Shown here: positions 23,157-33,598 of the stretch, in pieces
How the letters are laid out: each line of letters starts with the position of its first letter
How positions within the stretch are numbered: the stretch's first letter is position 1
Source of the DNA: Providencia rettgeri
GTDB lineage: Bacteria > Pseudomonadota > Gammaproteobacteria > Enterobacterales > Enterobacteriaceae
Assembly (NCBI RefSeq): GCF_041075285.1
Contig: NZ_CP163512.1
Span: 2,542,001-2,606,000 of the forward strand
Length of the DNA: 64,000 bases
Direction: 5' to 3'
Program-made: the position numbers and the translations under genes
The notes under the pieces: model-generated
The model's database searches: none
Told to the model about the DNA's origin: nothing
Seen by the model: only the letters and a program-made list of their open reading frames with translations

Positions 23157-23802
23157 GAGAATGATTTACTTGCTGATTAACGGCACCATCGACACTATCA
23201 CAATGACCTTTGTTTCCGGTTTTTTAGGCTTTGTTTTAGGCTTACCACTGGGTGTTTTACTTTATATTACGCGTAAAGACCAAGTAATGGAAAATGTCGG
23301 TTTATACCGTGTTCTTGCCGTTATAATTAATATTTTCCGTTCTGTACCTTTTATTATTTTACTCGTTTGGATTATTCCATTAACGTCGTTTTTAGTGGGT
23401 ACAACTATTGGCTTAAAAGCCGCAATCGTACCTTTAACTATTGGCGCAGCGCCATTTATTGCACGTATGGTAGAAAATGCACTTTTGGAAATTCCAAGCG
23501 GTTTGATTGAGTCAGCACGTGCTATGGGAGCGACACCGCTTCAGATCATCCGTAAGATCTTGATCCCTGAAGCTATGCCAAGCCTGATTAACGCAGCAAC
23601 CATTACCTTAATTATGTTAGTGGGTTATTCCGCAATGGGCGGCGCTGTAGGTGCCGGTGGTTTAGGGCAAATCGCACTGCAATATGGCTATCAAACCTAT
23701 AACCCTGTTGTCATGAATACCGTTATTGTTCTTCTTGTAATTTTAGTAAACGCAATCCAATTTGGTGGCGAATACTTAATGAAAAAAGTTTCACATCGAT
23801 AG
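23149..23802 (+). CDS. metI: MetI, methionine ABC transporter permease
   Basis: A 217-residue inner-membrane permease with five predicted transmembrane segments and the EAA-type cytoplasmic loop ([22 protein letters not shown], about residues 122-143) that contacts MetN. It overlaps metN by 8 bp and is followed after 60 bp by metQ. Confidence 0.95.
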   Translation: MSERMIYLLINGTIDTITMTFVSGFLGFVLGLPLGVLLYITRKDQVMENVGLYRVLAVIINIFRSVPFIILLVWIIPLTSFLVGTTIGLKAAIVPLTIGAAPFIARMVENALLEIPSGLIESARAMGATPLQIIRKILIPEAMPSLINAATITLIMLVGYSAMGGAVGAGGLGQIALQYGYQTYNPVVMNTVIVLLVILVNAIQFGGEYLMKKVSHR

Positions 23803-23862
23803 TCAGTAAAATAGCTGCGCCGTTAGGGTGCTTATAAAGTCCGTATGAAAGGGGTAATACCA

Positions 23863-24684
23863 ATGTCTATTAAATTAAAATCTATCGCAGTTGTCGGCGC
23901 GCTATTAGGCACACTCGTTTTAGCGGGTTGTGGTGAAAAAGAAAAAGATGCTAATAGCATTAAAGTTGGTGTGATCATGGGCAAAGAGTTAGAAGTTGCT
24001 GAAGTCGCACAAAAAGTTGCTAAAGAAAAATACGGTTTAGATGTTGAACTGGTTTCATTTAATGACTTCGTATTACCAAACGAAGCTTTAAGTAAAGGCG
24101 ACATTGATTTAAACGCGTTCCAACACAAGCCATATCTCGATCAACAAATTAAAGATCGTAATTATAAGTTAGTACCAGTTGGTAATACATTTATTTACCC
24201 AATTGCTGCTTACTCTAAAAAAATTAAGTCTGTTGACGAATTAGCGGACGGTTCACAAATCGCATTACCTAATGACCCAACAAACTTAGGTCGTTCTTTA
24301 CTGCTGCTGCAACAACAAGGTTTAATTAAATTAAAAGACGGCACAGGTTTAATGCCAACCGTTCTGGATGTTATTGAAAATCCAAAAAACTTAAAATTTG
24401 TTGAATTAGAAGCGCCACAATTACCACGTGCACTTGATGATCAGAAAATTGCTTTAGCCATCATCAACACCACTTGGGCTAGCAGCGCAACACCAAAACT
24501 GACACCAGCAAAAGATGGTTTATTTGTTGAAGATAAAGATTCTCCATATGTAAATATTATTGTTGCTCGTGAAGACAATAAAGATAACGAAAATGTGAAG
24601 AAGTTTATCCAAGCTTATCAATCAGATGAAGTAGCAAACAAAGCTAATGAAGTCTTTGATGGTGGTGCAGTTAAGGGCTGGTAA
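23863..24684 (+). CDS. metQ: MetQ, methionine-binding lipoprotein
   Basis: From the ATG at 23863 (after aaggggt) the protein has 273 residues (E. coli 271). A longer start at 23845 is possible but fits the family less well. The lipobox LAGC puts the lipidated Cys at about residue 23. The NlpA-family body includes LVSFNDFVLPNEALSKGDID and NAFQHKPYLDQQI, conserved in methionine receptors. It ends with GGAVKGW as in E. coli. Confidence 0.96.
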   Translation: MSIKLKSIAVVGALLGTLVLAGCGEKEKDANSIKVGVIMGKELEVAEVAQKVAKEKYGLDVELVSFNDFVLPNEALSKGDIDLNAFQHKPYLDQQIKDRNYKLVPVGNTFIYPIAAYSKKIKSVDELADGSQIALPNDPTNLGRSLLLLQQQGLIKLKDGTGLMPTVLDVIENPKNLKFVELEAPQLPRALDDQKIALAIINTTWASSATPKLTPAKDGLFVEDKDSPYVNIIVAREDNKDNENVKKFIQAYQSDEVANKANEVFDGGAVKGW

Positions 24685-24710
24685 TCTTTTTTATTATTGA
24701 AAAAACGATT

Positions 24711-24747
24711 AAAATACTAGGTGGCTCCGTGCCATCTAGTATTTTTT
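24711..24747 (+). terminator. Intrinsic terminator of metNIQ
   Basis: A 15-bp stem (24711-24725 with 24731-24745; aaaatactaggtggc / gccatctagtatttt, one G-U) with loop tccgt, ending in T6. Confidence 0.9.
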
Positions 24748-24808
24748 GCAATTTATAGACTATAAAAATAACGACATCTTTTTGAATCATATAAGAAAGG
24801 TATAACTT

Positions 24809-25213
24809 ATGAGACTGTTATTGCTCACCTTAGCCGCGTTTACGTTAGCTGGGTGTGGGATTAACCAATACACGAGTCCAGGGGCAAACAAAGGTTTCAC
24901 GAGTATGAAATTGTCTAAGCCTGTACCGAGTGTGACTAAAGAACCTGAAACAGCAAATGTTAAATTAATGAATAGCCCTGAAGAACTATTGGGTATGCCT
25001 TTCAAAGACTTAGGCATTGTTTCTGGGGAATCTTGCAGAGAAAGCGTTCAAAGCCCACCTGCAAATTTAAACACAGCCAAAAACAGTATGTTATCGCAAG
25101 CTGCGTTTATCGCTGCTGATGCTGTCCTTTTGCACCAATGCCAGACAATGACCGCTCCTGGTTGTTATCAAGCAACGATTTGTGAAGGTAGCGCATTAAA
25201 AATTGTTGAATAA
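24809..25213 (+). CDS. rcsF: RcsF, outer-membrane lipoprotein sensor of the Rcs phosphorelay
   Basis: 134 residues with lipobox LAGC (lipidated Cys at about 16). A proline-containing linker follows, then a C-terminal domain with four conserved cysteines (SGESCRES, LLHQCQTM, PGCYQATICEG) that form two disulfides in E. coli RcsF. It reports LPS and envelope defects to IgaA/RcsC, in E. coli while threaded through BamA, which is also encoded in this window. The linker is less proline-rich than in E. coli. trmO starts 7 bp after the rcsF stop codon. Confidence 0.93.
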   Translation: MRLLLLTLAAFTLAGCGINQYTSPGANKGFTSMKLSKPVPSVTKEPETANVKLMNSPEELLGMPFKDLGIVSGESCRESVQSPPANLNTAKNSMLSQAAFIAADAVLLHQCQTMTAPGCYQATICEGSALKIVE

Positions 25214-25220
25214 CTGCCAT

Positions 25221-25940
25221 ATGCAATCTTTTCAATTTGATATTATTGGGCATATCGAATCACCCTATAAAGAAAAGTTTGCCATCCCGCGTCAACCTGG
25301 ACTTGTGTCAGGTGGCGCAGGACGCCTACACCTTCATCCCCCTTTTAATGATGCTAATACCGTTCGTGGCTTAACACAATTTAGTCATATCTGGGTGATT
25401 TTTGTTTTTCATCAAACAATAAAAGGTGGCTGGAAGCCTTTAGTCCGCCCTCCCCGCCTTGGTGGTAATGACAAAATGGGGGTATTTGCAACACGCTCAA
25501 CATTTAGACCAAACCCAATAGGAATGTCTCTTGTTGAATTAAAAGGGGTTTCTATAAAAAACAACCAAGCTATACTTGAGCTTGGTAGTCTGGATTTGGT
25601 CGACGGCACACCAGTGATTGATATCAAGCCTTATTTACCTTTTGCTGAAGCCATACCTGAAGCAACCGCGGGATACGCGCAAGATGCGCCTTCAGATAAT
25701 ATGCAAGTTTTATTCACACTGCACGTTGAAAAACAATTAGCGTCTTATCAACATCAATATCCCGCACTAAAGCAATTTATTGAACAAGTTTTAATGCAAG
25801 ACCCTCGCCCTGCGTATAAAAAACAATCTAATGATATTCGTGACTATGCCGTTCATTTATTAGATTTTAATATTCGTTGGCGAGTGATTAATGGCGTGAC
25901 TGAAGTATTCGCTATCGAACCTTACGAAAAAACGTGTTAA
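25221..25940 (+). CDS. trmO: TrmO, tRNA (adenine(37)-N6)-methyltransferase
   Basis: From the ATG at 25221 the protein has 239 residues, beginning MQSFQFDIIGHIESPYKEKF. The family-typical segments PRQPGL, FSHIWVIFVFH, GVFATRSTFRPNPIGMSLVEL and LDLVDGTPVIDIKPYLPF are intact. TrmO uses S-adenosylmethionine to methylate t6A37 to m6t6A in threonine tRNAs. An earlier in-frame start at 25203 would overlap rcsF and is less likely. The order rcsF-trmO-proS is as in E. coli. Confidence 0.95.
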   Translation: MQSFQFDIIGHIESPYKEKFAIPRQPGLVSGGAGRLHLHPPFNDANTVRGLTQFSHIWVIFVFHQTIKGGWKPLVRPPRLGGNDKMGVFATRSTFRPNPIGMSLVELKGVSIKNNQAILELGSLDLVDGTPVIDIKPYLPFAEAIPEATAGYAQDAPSDNMQVLFTLHVEKQLASYQHQYPALKQFIEQVLMQDPRPAYKKQSNDIRDYAVHLLDFNIRWRVINGVTEVFAIEPYEKTC

Positions 25941-26039
25941 CCCCTTTTGGCGGATCTCAGTCGCTGGTAGACTAGATCTCTATATACTTTGGTAGGCAAG
26001 CGGCTTACCATAATTTGTTGTTCTAATGGAACCTATACA

Positions 26040-27758
26040 ATGCGTACTAGCAAATATCTGCTCTCAACTCTAAAAGAGACCCCTGCGGATGCAGAAGTTA
26101 TCAGCCACCAGCTGATGCTGCGTGCAGGAATGATCCGTAAACTTGCTTCTGGTCTATATGACTGGTTACCCACTGGCGTGCGTGTTCTGCGCAAAGTAGA
26201 AAATATTGTCCGTGAAGAAATGGAAAATGCAGGCGCTATCGAGGTATCTTTACCCGTCGTGCAGCCCGCAGATTTGTGGCAAGAAAGTGGACGTTGGGAA
26301 CAGTATGGTCCTGAGTTGCTGCGTTTTGTTGACCGTGGTGAGCGCCCGTTTGTTCTCGGCCCAACCCATGAAGAAGTGATCACCGATTTAGTGCGTAACG
26401 AAATCACTTCATACAAACAACTGCCATTGAATTTATTCCAAATTCAAACCAAATTCCGTGATGAAGTTCGCCCGCGTTTTGGTGTCATGCGTTCACGTGA
26501 ATTTATTATGAAAGATGCCTATTCTTTCCACATTAGCCAAGAATCATTGCAAGAAACCTATGATGCGATGTACGAAGCCTATAGCAAAATCTTCACGCGC
26601 ATTGGCTTTGACTTCCGTGCCGTTCAAGCAGACACAGGCTCTATCGGTGGAAGTGCCTCCCACGAATTCCAAGTGTTAGCCAAAAATGGTGAGGATGATG
26701 TTATTTTTTCAACAGAATCTGACTATGCTGCAAACATTGAATTTGCCGAAGCATTAGCTCCCACTACACCACGTGGAGAACCGACAGAAGCATTGCGTTT
26801 AGTTGATACGCCAAACGCAAAAACGATCGCTGAGTTGGTAGAACAATTTAACTTACCTGTTGAAAAAACGGTTAAGACTCTCATTGTTCATGCAGAAAAA
26901 GATTCAGGGCATACATTAGTCGCATTATTGATCCGTGGCGATCATGAATTGAATGAAGTTAAAGCTGAAAAACATCCTCTCGTTGCTAGCCCACTGACGT
27001 TCGCAACAGAAACTGAAATCAGAAATGCCGTAAATGCAGGACCAGGATCATTAGGTCCAATCAACATGCCACTACCGATGATTATCGACCGCAGCGTTGC
27101 TGTGATGAGTGACTTTGGTGCAGGTGCAAATGTTGATGGTAAACACTATTTTGGCATCAACTGGGAACGTGATGTAGCGTTACCTGACACGTACGATTTG
27201 CGTAATGTCGTTGAAGGTGACCCAAGCCCAGATGGTAAAGGTGTGCTACAAATTAAACGCGGTATCGAAGTTGGTCATATTTTCCAATTAGGTACCAAAT
27301 ATTCAGAAGCCATGAAAGCGTCTGTGCAGAACGAAGAAGGCCACAATCAAATCGTCACCATGGGTTGCTATGGCATTGGTGTAACCCGTATTGTTGCTGC
27401 CGCTATTGAACAAAGCCATGATGATCGTGGGATCATTTGGCCAGATGCCATCGCGCCTTTCCAAGTTGCCATTTTGCCAATGAACATGCACAAATCTTAT
27501 CGCGTAAAAGAGGTGGCGGAAAAACTGTATGCTGATCTAAAAGCAAACGGGATTGATGTCATTTTTGATGACCGTAAAGAGCGTCCAGGTGTGATGTTTG
27601 CCGATATGGAGCTGATTGGTGTTCCACACACCATCGTTATTGGTGACCGTAACTTAGATAACAACCAAATTGAATATAAATCACGCCGTAGTGATGATAA
27701 AGAATTGGTTGGTCTAGAAAATGTCGTTAGCTTCCTTAAAGGTAAGCTTGGCAAATAA
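26040..27758 (+). CDS. proS: ProS, prolyl-tRNA synthetase
   Basis: From the ATG at 26040 the length is 572 residues, equal to E. coli. Class II motif 1 lies near residues 60-85; motif 2 is [21 protein letters not shown] (about 138-158); motif 3 is near the [13 protein letters not shown] region (about 442-454). An editing (INS) domain fills about residues 225-400, and an anticodon-binding domain follows (about 475-572). It charges tRNA-Pro. The 17 extra codons of the longer ORF have no family counterpart. Confidence 0.97.
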   Translation: MRTSKYLLSTLKETPADAEVISHQLMLRAGMIRKLASGLYDWLPTGVRVLRKVENIVREEMENAGAIEVSLPVVQPADLWQESGRWEQYGPELLRFVDRGERPFVLGPTHEEVITDLVRNEITSYKQLPLNLFQIQTKFRDEVRPRFGVMRSREFIMKDAYSFHISQESLQETYDAMYEAYSKIFTRIGFDFRAVQADTGSIGGSASHEFQVLAKNGEDDVIFSTESDYAANIEFAEALAPTTPRGEPTEALRLVDTPNAKTIAELVEQFNLPVEKTVKTLIVHAEKDSGHTLVALLIRGDHELNEVKAEKHPLVASPLTFATETEIRNAVNAGPGSLGPINMPLPMIIDRSVAVMSDFGAGANVDGKHYFGINWERDVALPDTYDLRNVVEGDPSPDGKGVLQIKRGIEVGHIFQLGTKYSEAMKASVQNEEGHNQIVTMGCYGIGVTRIVAAAIEQSHDDRGIIWPDAIAPFQVAILPMNMHKSYRVKEVAEKLYADLKANGIDVIFDDRKERPGVMFADMELIGVPHTIVIGDRNLDNNQIEYKSRRSDDKELVGLENVVSFLKGKLGK

Positions 27759-27771
27759 GTTAGGTTAACCT

Positions 27772-27869
27772 CTAGGGGCTGTTGATCTTTGCTGGTCAAT
27801 TTTTATTTGAATTAAAGCCATTTTAGGCAAGAGCCTCTCAACGTAGCAGCAAAGATCAACAGCCCCTAG
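27772..27869. repeat. MITE-like repeat B, copy 1
   Basis: 98 bp with perfect 23-bp terminal inverted repeats (27772-27794 and 27847-27869), each beginning ctaggggctgttgatc when read inward. The outermost ctag may be a target-site sequence, leaving ends GGGGCTG. A related longer copy is at 43447-43718; the shared interior is around caatttttatttgaattaaa. There is no ORF. It lies between the proS stop codon and the following terminator hairpin. Confidence 0.75.
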
Positions 27870-27873
27870 GAAT

Positions 27874-27911
27874 AAAGCCCAAATGACTATCATTTTGAAT
27901 TTGGGCTTTTC
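27874..27911. terminator. Terminator between convergent proS and chbG
   Basis: An 11-bp perfect stem (27874-27884 with 27899-27909, aaagcccaaat / atttgggcttt) with a T-rich tail on the plus strand (cttttctt). On the minus strand the tail is short. It probably ends proS, with repeat B between. Confidence 0.75.
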
Positions 27912-27912
27912 T

Positions 27913-28668
27913 TCAGATATCGCGGTAAGAACCAATTTTAAAACCACGTGCCACAATTTGTGATTTTAAATTCTCCGACGTTAATACTTCCAATTCATTT
28001 AAACGTGGATAAGCATAATTGCTTTTTAATAGTGCATTATCAATAAAAGCCGGATGGCTCATAACTTCAATACTGTTATAACCCTGTGCTTTCGCTTCAT
28101 CGATAATTTTTAACAATAACGCTTCTGAAATTTTATCGCCATAAAACTCACTACTAAAACAGTCAGTGCTCGCCACTTGATATGATAATGGCGGCCAATT
28201 TTTCTCTAATTGGCGATCAACACGTAATGCCACGCCTTTTTCCTGCGCGAACCCGACGACTATTGGAAAAATACCTTCAATCATATGCACGTGGTGATGG
28301 CTATCAATATGACTAGGCTTTTGACCAAAAATTTCAATAAATTTTTGATATTGCAGATTTAGCTCTTGTTCAATCTCAGACAGTGGTAACTCATTGATAT
28401 CAATATCCCACAGCCATTTACCCAACATTCCATCACGACTAAGTGCCGGCATTGATGAAAAAGGTTTACCTGCTGTTAAAACAAAATGCATACCCACCGC
28501 TAAATTCGGATTTTCATGGCTTAATTTAGCAGCATGGTATATTGCGGGCATATTCATCATTGCACTAGTTGAATTAACAACCCCATTACGATGAGATTCG
28601 ATAATGCCGTAATTAACGGCTTCACATAACCCGAAATCATCGGCATTCACAATAAGTAATGAAGCCAT
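27913..28668 (-). CDS. chbG: ChbG, chitooligosaccharide deacetylase
   Basis: From the ATG at 28668, after an aggag site, the protein has 251 residues of the YdjC/ChbG family. Metal-binding and catalytic motifs are LLIVNADDFG near the N-terminus and HIDSHHHVHM (about residues 115-124). ChbG removes one acetyl group from phosphorylated chitobiose, which in E. coli is needed both for ChbR induction and for cleavage by ChbF. It is the last gene of the chb operon. Confidence 0.94.
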   Translation of the reverse strand: MASLLIVNADDFGLCEAVNYGIIESHRNGVVNSTSAMMNMPAIYHAAKLSHENPNLAVGMHFVLTAGKPFSSMPALSRDGMLGKWLWDIDINELPLSEIEQELNLQYQKFIEIFGQKPSHIDSHHHVHMIEGIFPIVVGFAQEKGVALRVDRQLEKNWPPLSYQVASTDCFSSEFYGDKISEALLLKIIDEAKAQGYNSIEVMSHPAFIDNALLKSNYAYPRLNELEVLTSENLKSQIVARGFKIGSYRDI

Positions 28669-28703
28669 TGGCTCTCCTCTAATACTATAAGCCATTTGGC
28701 TAA

Positions 28704-30056
28704 TTAATTTTCCTGCTCAAGTTGTTGTATTGCTCTAGCAAAGTTAGGCAGGTGTTTTTTATGTGCGATAAGTAGTTCCTTAGCAATTAAACGTGCATCA
28801 TTGTCCGAATGAATTAATGGATTCAAGTTCATTGCCAGTAATACATCATTAAACTGGCCATTCACAGCAGCTTGGCTAGTCGCAATTTCAAAGTTCTTTA
28901 AGGTATAAATTAAACCAAGTACCTTATCATCAAAATGGGTGACTCGTGGATGAGGTTTTGCGCCATCACGCCCAAGTAGGCAGGTCATTTCCACTGTCCA
29001 ATCATCAGGAATATTATCAATTTGCCCTTGATGTGGGATATTAACGTAATGTTCTGTATTTTTATCGTTATAAATAGCATTAATCACTTCACAAGCGGCA
29101 TCTGAATAATAAGCCCCGCCCCGTAATTCAAGCTCTTTAGGCTTCACATCTAACGATGGATCCTTATAAAGTTCAAAAAGTTTATGTTCTACTTTTTGTA
29201 CAATTTGCGCACGAGCCCCACCTTTATAATACTCCCCAAGTTCGATAGCTAACATTTCTTTTGGTTTAAAGTAATACAGTAAATAAGAACAAGGGATCAG
29301 GTTTAAGCTGCGAATTAAGCCTTCGTCAAAAGCAAGATCAGTAATATTTTTCACTGAGTTAGCACTTAATGTTCCAGAAGCAATACCATCTAACAACTCA
29401 TCAAAACGAGAAACGCCATTAACAATTACATCCTTGATGAAAACCATGTGGTTTAAACCAAATAAATCGATGGACAGATCGTCTTGGTCTGAAAGTTTAA
29501 GAACATCTGTAATAAACATTTTCATGCCAATCGGTATATTACATACACCAATAAACCGCTTAAAGTTAGTGTGGCGATACACGGCTTCTGTCACCATTCC
29601 TGCTGGGTTAGTAAAATTAATCACCCATGCATTAGGACAGATTTTTTCTACATCTTTAATAATGTCAAAAATAACAGGGATCGTCCGTAGCCCTTTAAAT
29701 AACCCACCAGCACCATTGGTTTCTTGACCTAAATAACCATGTTTTAGAGGAATAGACTCATCTAATTCACGGGCTTTTAATTGACCTACTCTTAATTGTG
29801 TGGTTACAAAGTCTGCATCTTTAAGTGCTTCTGCGCGATCCAATGTTTTCACTATTTTTAACGGGATGTTCGCGTGTTTAACCATTCGTTGGCATAAATC
29901 AAAAATAATATCTAATTTTTCTTTGCCTTCTTCAACGTCCACTAACCATAACTCAGTAATTGGAAGTTCATGGTAACGTTTAATAAAACCTTCTAGTAAT
30001 TCAGGTGTATAGCTACTACCGCCACCAATAGTGACAACTTTTAACTTCTGAGTCAT
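28704..30056 (-). CDS. chbF: ChbF, 6-phospho-beta-glucosidase / diacetylchitobiose-6-phosphate hydrolase (GH4)
   Basis: From the ATG at 30056 there are 450 residues, as in E. coli. The glycoside hydrolase family 4 NAD-binding start VVTIGGGSSYTPELLEGF is present. The metal-ligand region with GVCNIP (Cys about 171) and the FGLNHM segment (His about 200) are also intact. GH4 enzymes use NAD+ and Mn2+ in a redox-elimination mechanism. It hydrolyses the phosphorylated, monodeacetylated disaccharide delivered by ChbBCA. Confidence 0.95.
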   Translation of the reverse strand: MTQKLKVVTIGGGSSYTPELLEGFIKRYHELPITELWLVDVEEGKEKLDIIFDLCQRMVKHANIPLKIVKTLDRAEALKDADFVTTQLRVGQLKARELDESIPLKHGYLGQETNGAGGLFKGLRTIPVIFDIIKDVEKICPNAWVINFTNPAGMVTEAVYRHTNFKRFIGVCNIPIGMKMFITDVLKLSDQDDLSIDLFGLNHMVFIKDVIVNGVSRFDELLDGIASGTLSANSVKNITDLAFDEGLIRSLNLIPCSYLLYYFKPKEMLAIELGEYYKGGARAQIVQKVEHKLFELYKDPSLDVKPKELELRGGAYYSDAACEVINAIYNDKNTEHYVNIPHQGQIDNIPDDWTVEMTCLLGRDGAKPHPRVTHFDDKVLGLIYTLKNFEIATSQAAVNGQFNDVLLAMNLNPLIHSDNDARLIAKELLIAHKKHLPNFARAIQQLEQEN

Positions 30057-30172
30057 ATTAACCTCATAAAACCTTATACAATAGACATAGAAAGGCACAC
30101 CATCTTTATTAAAAAGATGGTTATGCTTGATTTTTTAATTAACCGTTTTTAATACAATTTAATTAATATAAA

Positions 30173-31039
30173 TTAACCCACCATTTTTTGCTCAATACTA
30201 AATAAATTTTTCCGATAGTCACTCGGAGTTAATGATGTTGACTCTTTAAATTTTTTCACAAATAAACTTGGGCTACTGTAACCAGATTCAAATGCAATAT
30301 CTGTAATTGAATAGTTGGTAATTTCCAATTGTTTTTTGGCAAAATTAATTCTGATATCGTTAATTATTTGCATTGGTGTTTTGCCATAAAAACGCTTTGT
30401 CGCCCTTGTTAAATACTCTTGAGATTTTCCCGTCATAGAGATCATATTTTGTAAAGCACTCTCACCGAACATCGCTATATCATGCATCTCTTCCAGTGTG
30501 TTCTTTAACCATTGAGGCGCATCATCTTGTAAACTCTTTTCACGGAAATGACGTAAGCGATTAACCACATTAAAGGTAACTAATTCGATAAACTCATTAA
30601 ACTCGCTGTCTCTGAAATTTAAGGAGGCAATAACAGATTCAATATAAGCCATAAATTCATTTTTTAATTGATAGCTTTGCGAAGCAACAAAACAACTTGG
30701 TAATAATGGCAAATAATGTTTATCAAAAAATGATTTGCTAATTCCAACATTCAATATTCGTGTTGGTCCAAAGTCATAAGCACTTTCATGATGCGAGCCG
30801 ATAGGTAAGAAAACGAAATCGCCGCGTTCTAGTAGTATTTTTTTTCCATTAATGATTTGGTAACAGCGTCCCGTTAATACAATGGTATATTCATAATAGT
30901 CATGTTGATGCAGTCCACTTGCACTCTCAACTTTATTATAAATAAAGACATGAAAGGTTTTATTGTTAAACAGTTCACTTTCCTGAACTAATTTAATTTC
31001 AGCATTAGTGTCGGTTTTATTCATCAGTGTCTGCATCAT
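30173..31039 (-). CDS. chbR: ChbR, AraC-family regulator of the chb operon
   Basis: A 288-residue protein with an N-terminal cupin sensor domain (about 25-110, [14 protein letters not shown]) and two C-terminal AraC helix-turn-helix motifs (about 190-280; [23 protein letters not shown] in the second). In E. coli ChbR represses or activates chb depending on chitobiose. Several ATG codons stand in a row at the start, so the exact N-terminus is uncertain by a few residues. Confidence 0.93.
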   Translation of the reverse strand: MMQTLMNKTDTNAEIKLVQESELFNNKTFHVFIYNKVESASGLHQHDYYEYTIVLTGRCYQIINGKKILLERGDFVFLPIGSHHESAYDFGPTRILNVGISKSFFDKHYLPLLPSCFVASQSYQLKNEFMAYIESVIASLNFRDSEFNEFIELVTFNVVNRLRHFREKSLQDDAPQWLKNTLEEMHDIAMFGESALQNMISMTGKSQEYLTRATKRFYGKTPMQIINDIRINFAKKQLEITNYSITDIAFESGYSSPSLFVKKFKESTSLTPSDYRKNLFSIEQKMVG

Positions 31040-31048
31040 TATCCCCTT

Positions 31049-31393
31049 TTAATGGTTTAACTTTTCATGTAGCTCAATTAATTCTGTAATAAGTTCGCGA
31101 GCTAACATGGCATTCATTAAATGATCTTGTGCGTGAACAAGCACTAAACTCACTTTAATTCGCCCCTCTCCCATATCGCTTTCAATCAGTTGAGTTTGTA
31201 CTTTGTGGGCCTCATTCAAAGCAGAGTGAGATTGTTCCATTAAACTTTTGGCTGTTGTGAAGTCACCCTCTTTTGCTTTTCTTAATGCGGTGTAGGCTAA
31301 ACTTCTCGCTTGTCCCGCATTAATGATTAAGCCCATGACGACTTCTTCTAATTCGTTAGCGGCATCTTCTTGAATATCATCGAGTTCAAACAT
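31049..31393 (-). CDS. chbA: ChbA, PTS IIA component for N,N'-diacetylchitobiose
   Basis: A 114-residue all-helical lactose/cellobiose-type IIA protein. The phosphorylated histidine lies in VLVHAQDHLMNAMLA near residue 87-91. It passes phosphate from HPr to ChbB. It sits between chbC and chbR as in E. coli. Confidence 0.94.
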   Translation of the reverse strand: MFELDDIQEDAANELEEVVMGLIINAGQARSLAYTALRKAKEGDFTTAKSLMEQSHSALNEAHKVQTQLIESDMGEGRIKVSLVLVHAQDHLMNAMLARELITELIELHEKLNH

Positions 31394-31437
31394 ACTTTTA
31401 TCTCTACTAAAGTGGGAGGAGCAAGCTCCTCCATTTT

Positions 31438-32799
31438 TTAAAACTTCAGTGCATTCGCAATGTCTTCTTCACTTTCTTCTTCATCTATCTTATTTTGGGC
31501 TTTGTTCGAAATCACCACAAATGGTAGATAAACCAGAACAGCAACACCAAGGTTAAATAAAGCAAGCAGTAAAGCGGCAATACTTCCGTTAGTGTTAAAG
31601 AAGGCGGCTAAACCTGTCGGCATTGTCCACGGTGCAATATTTGTCACTGGAGGGATAATCCCTAAAGAATACGCAGCTACCATTATTCCCGCCAATAAAG
31701 GTTGAATAAGAATAAAAGGAATAAACATAACTGGGTTCATAATGATAGGTAATCCAAAAATAATCGGTTCGTTAATTTGGAAAATACCTGCTGGTAACGC
31801 TAATTTCGCAACTTGGCGGTGATCCGCACGACGTGAGGCAATAAAGATAGCAATAATCAGCCCTAATGTTGCCCCTGTTCCCCCTAAGAACACGTAGGAG
31901 TCAAGCATTGGTTTTGCCCACATGTGGAAAGACTTCCCAGCAGCAATTGCCGCATCCACAGAACCATATTCTGCATATAATGAGACGTTTTCTAATGCCC
32001 ACGGCGTCATAATACCGCTATCTAAGGCAGTCAGTGCTAATGAACCATGAATACCAAAGAACCACAGTAACGACGTAAATACCACATAGGCCCATCCCAC
32101 GATGTTCCCCATTGATGCAAGTGGTGTCGACACGGTATCCATAATAATCTGATGGAAGTTAGTGCTAATACCACTAGAAAGCGCCCAAGACACAATCCCC
32201 ATGATAGACAAGATAATAAAACCCGGGATTAGTGCAGAGAATGAACGAGAAACCGATGGTGGTACGCTTTCAGGCAACTTAATTACCCAGTTGCGACGTA
32301 CAATAAATGCAAACAATTCGGCGACAATTAACCCTAAAATAATGCCTGAAATAATATTTGCGCCGCCCAACCAATTTGCCCCAACCGCGTATGCGCCATT
32401 CACTTCATAAGGCGTGACCGTCATAAATGAAGCGACTGCCAGCAAACCTGCGGCTAATGGGTCAACTTTTCGCTCTTCTGCTAGTGCCATTGCAATAAAA
32501 AAGGGAGCCATTAGGGACATAATACCCAGTGTTCCGTTATAAACATTTCCCCCTATTGCTTTAAATCCATTTAATGTTTCTATGGTCGACGGTTCTAATC
32601 TCACGCCCAATGAGTAAAAGAACGAGCCAGTATCAAAACTTAAAAACACATTATTAATCAGTACAAACATAGCCCCAACTAACGTCAGTGGCATAATACG
32701 AATAAAACCATTCTTTATTGCATTAACATGAGGTTGCTTTCCCAATCTAACCGCAAAGGGAAGGAGTACCTTTTCAAGCGAAGTGATAACAAGACTCAT
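31438..32799 (-). CDS. chbC: ChbC, PTS IIC permease for N,N'-diacetylchitobiose
   Basis: From the ATG at 32799 there are 453 residues (E. coli 452). It is a polytopic IIC protein of the lactose/cellobiose family. The conserved segments [32 protein letters not shown], and [17 protein letters not shown] hold the substrate-binding histidine and glutamate. The C-terminal tail [13 protein letters not shown] is identical to E. coli. Confidence 0.95.
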   Translation of the reverse strand: MSLVITSLEKVLLPFAVRLGKQPHVNAIKNGFIRIMPLTLVGAMFVLINNVFLSFDTGSFFYSLGVRLEPSTIETLNGFKAIGGNVYNGTLGIMSLMAPFFIAMALAEERKVDPLAAGLLAVASFMTVTPYEVNGAYAVGANWLGGANIISGIILGLIVAELFAFIVRRNWVIKLPESVPPSVSRSFSALIPGFIILSIMGIVSWALSSGISTNFHQIIMDTVSTPLASMGNIVGWAYVVFTSLLWFFGIHGSLALTALDSGIMTPWALENVSLYAEYGSVDAAIAAGKSFHMWAKPMLDSYVFLGGTGATLGLIIAIFIASRRADHRQVAKLALPAGIFQINEPIIFGLPIIMNPVMFIPFILIQPLLAGIMVAAYSLGIIPPVTNIAPWTMPTGLAAFFNTNGSIAALLLALFNLGVAVLVYLPFVVISNKAQNKIDEEESEEDIANALKF

Positions 32800-32907
32800 A
32801 AAAATACCCTCGATTTTTTGAGTGTGCTCCATTCTGATTAGGCTAATCCGCAGTAAATAGCACTAAGGTTGATGGAGTTATTATGTAGTAGAGGTAACTC
32901 TCTGATT

Positions 32908-33228
32908 TTAATTTGCTGTTTGTTTTTTTATGCTTGCAACGGCTGCTTTTAATACCCCAAGCCCATCAACTTTGCCGTACAGCAATGAATCAATAACTTC
33001 GACAGGTTTATTGGGTAATACTTTTTGAATATCCGTTAACATCCAAGCAATTTGGGGACCAAGTAAAACCAAATCTGCATCAATGCCTTTTTCACTCACT
33101 AAACTTTCGGGAAAGGCTTCAATGTTGACTGGTACATCATATTTTTCTGCCTGCTGCCTCATTTTGTTCACTAACAGCGAGGTAGACATACCCGCAGAAC
33201 AAAATAAATAGATATTTTTTTTCTTCAT
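32908..33228 (-). CDS. chbB: ChbB, PTS IIB component for N,N'-diacetylchitobiose
   Basis: A 106-residue IIB protein with the phosphorylated Cys10 in [20 protein letters not shown]. It transfers phosphate from ChbA to the sugar during transport by ChbC. It is the first gene of chbBCARFG; the regulatory region lies immediately upstream. Confidence 0.95.
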   Translation of the reverse strand: MKKKNIYLFCSAGMSTSLLVNKMRQQAEKYDVPVNIEAFPESLVSEKGIDADLVLLGPQIAWMLTDIQKVLPNKPVEVIDSLLYGKVDGLGVLKAAVASIKKQTAN

Positions 33229-33552
33229 TCCTTATCCTTTGCTGCGTTCTATTTTTTGATTACCGCCGTAATTTATAAATTTTGTTACAGACTTGCGGTT
33301 TTTTTTGAGTGGACGAACTAAAAATTCAAATTATTTCTAGCTGAATGCAGTATACGGACTTCCCTTAGTTTGCGATATTTCATAGTTAGCACTAATTGTC
33401 TGTCATTGACCAATCCCTATGACAGCCTTCACAAAACCTACAAATATTTTGCGACAATAAAAAAGTAATATTGATATCAAGAAGGATGAGATGTGGAAAA
33501 AAGCGTAAGGTATGGGCTGTTTTTATTGATATTTGAAGAAGTTAAATAAAAG
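33229..33552 (-). promoter_or_regulatory. chb operon control region with candidate CRP and NagC sites
   Basis: About 320 bp before chbB. A strong CRP-like site tatga-N6-tcaca is at 33418-33433. Two tttgcga words, the core of NagC-type sites, lie on either side of it (33369-33380 and 33448-33460). A -10 like TATACT (minus strand, 33349-33354) places the CRP centre near -83. In E. coli chb is controlled by CRP, ChbR and two NagC sites that form a loop; the same order is visible here. The NagC sites are tentative. Confidence 0.55.
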
Positions 33553-33582
33553 AAGCCCAATATTTCTATTGGGCTTTCAAAT
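33553..33582 (-). terminator. Terminator of nlpE
   Basis: A perfect 10-bp stem (33553-33562 with 33567-33576, aagcccaata / tattgggctt) lies downstream of nlpE on the minus strand and is followed there by the T-rich cttcttttattt. The name covers the stem; the T tail extends to about 33541. Confidence 0.7.
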
Positions 33583-33598
33583 AAAAATTCAGTTCAGA

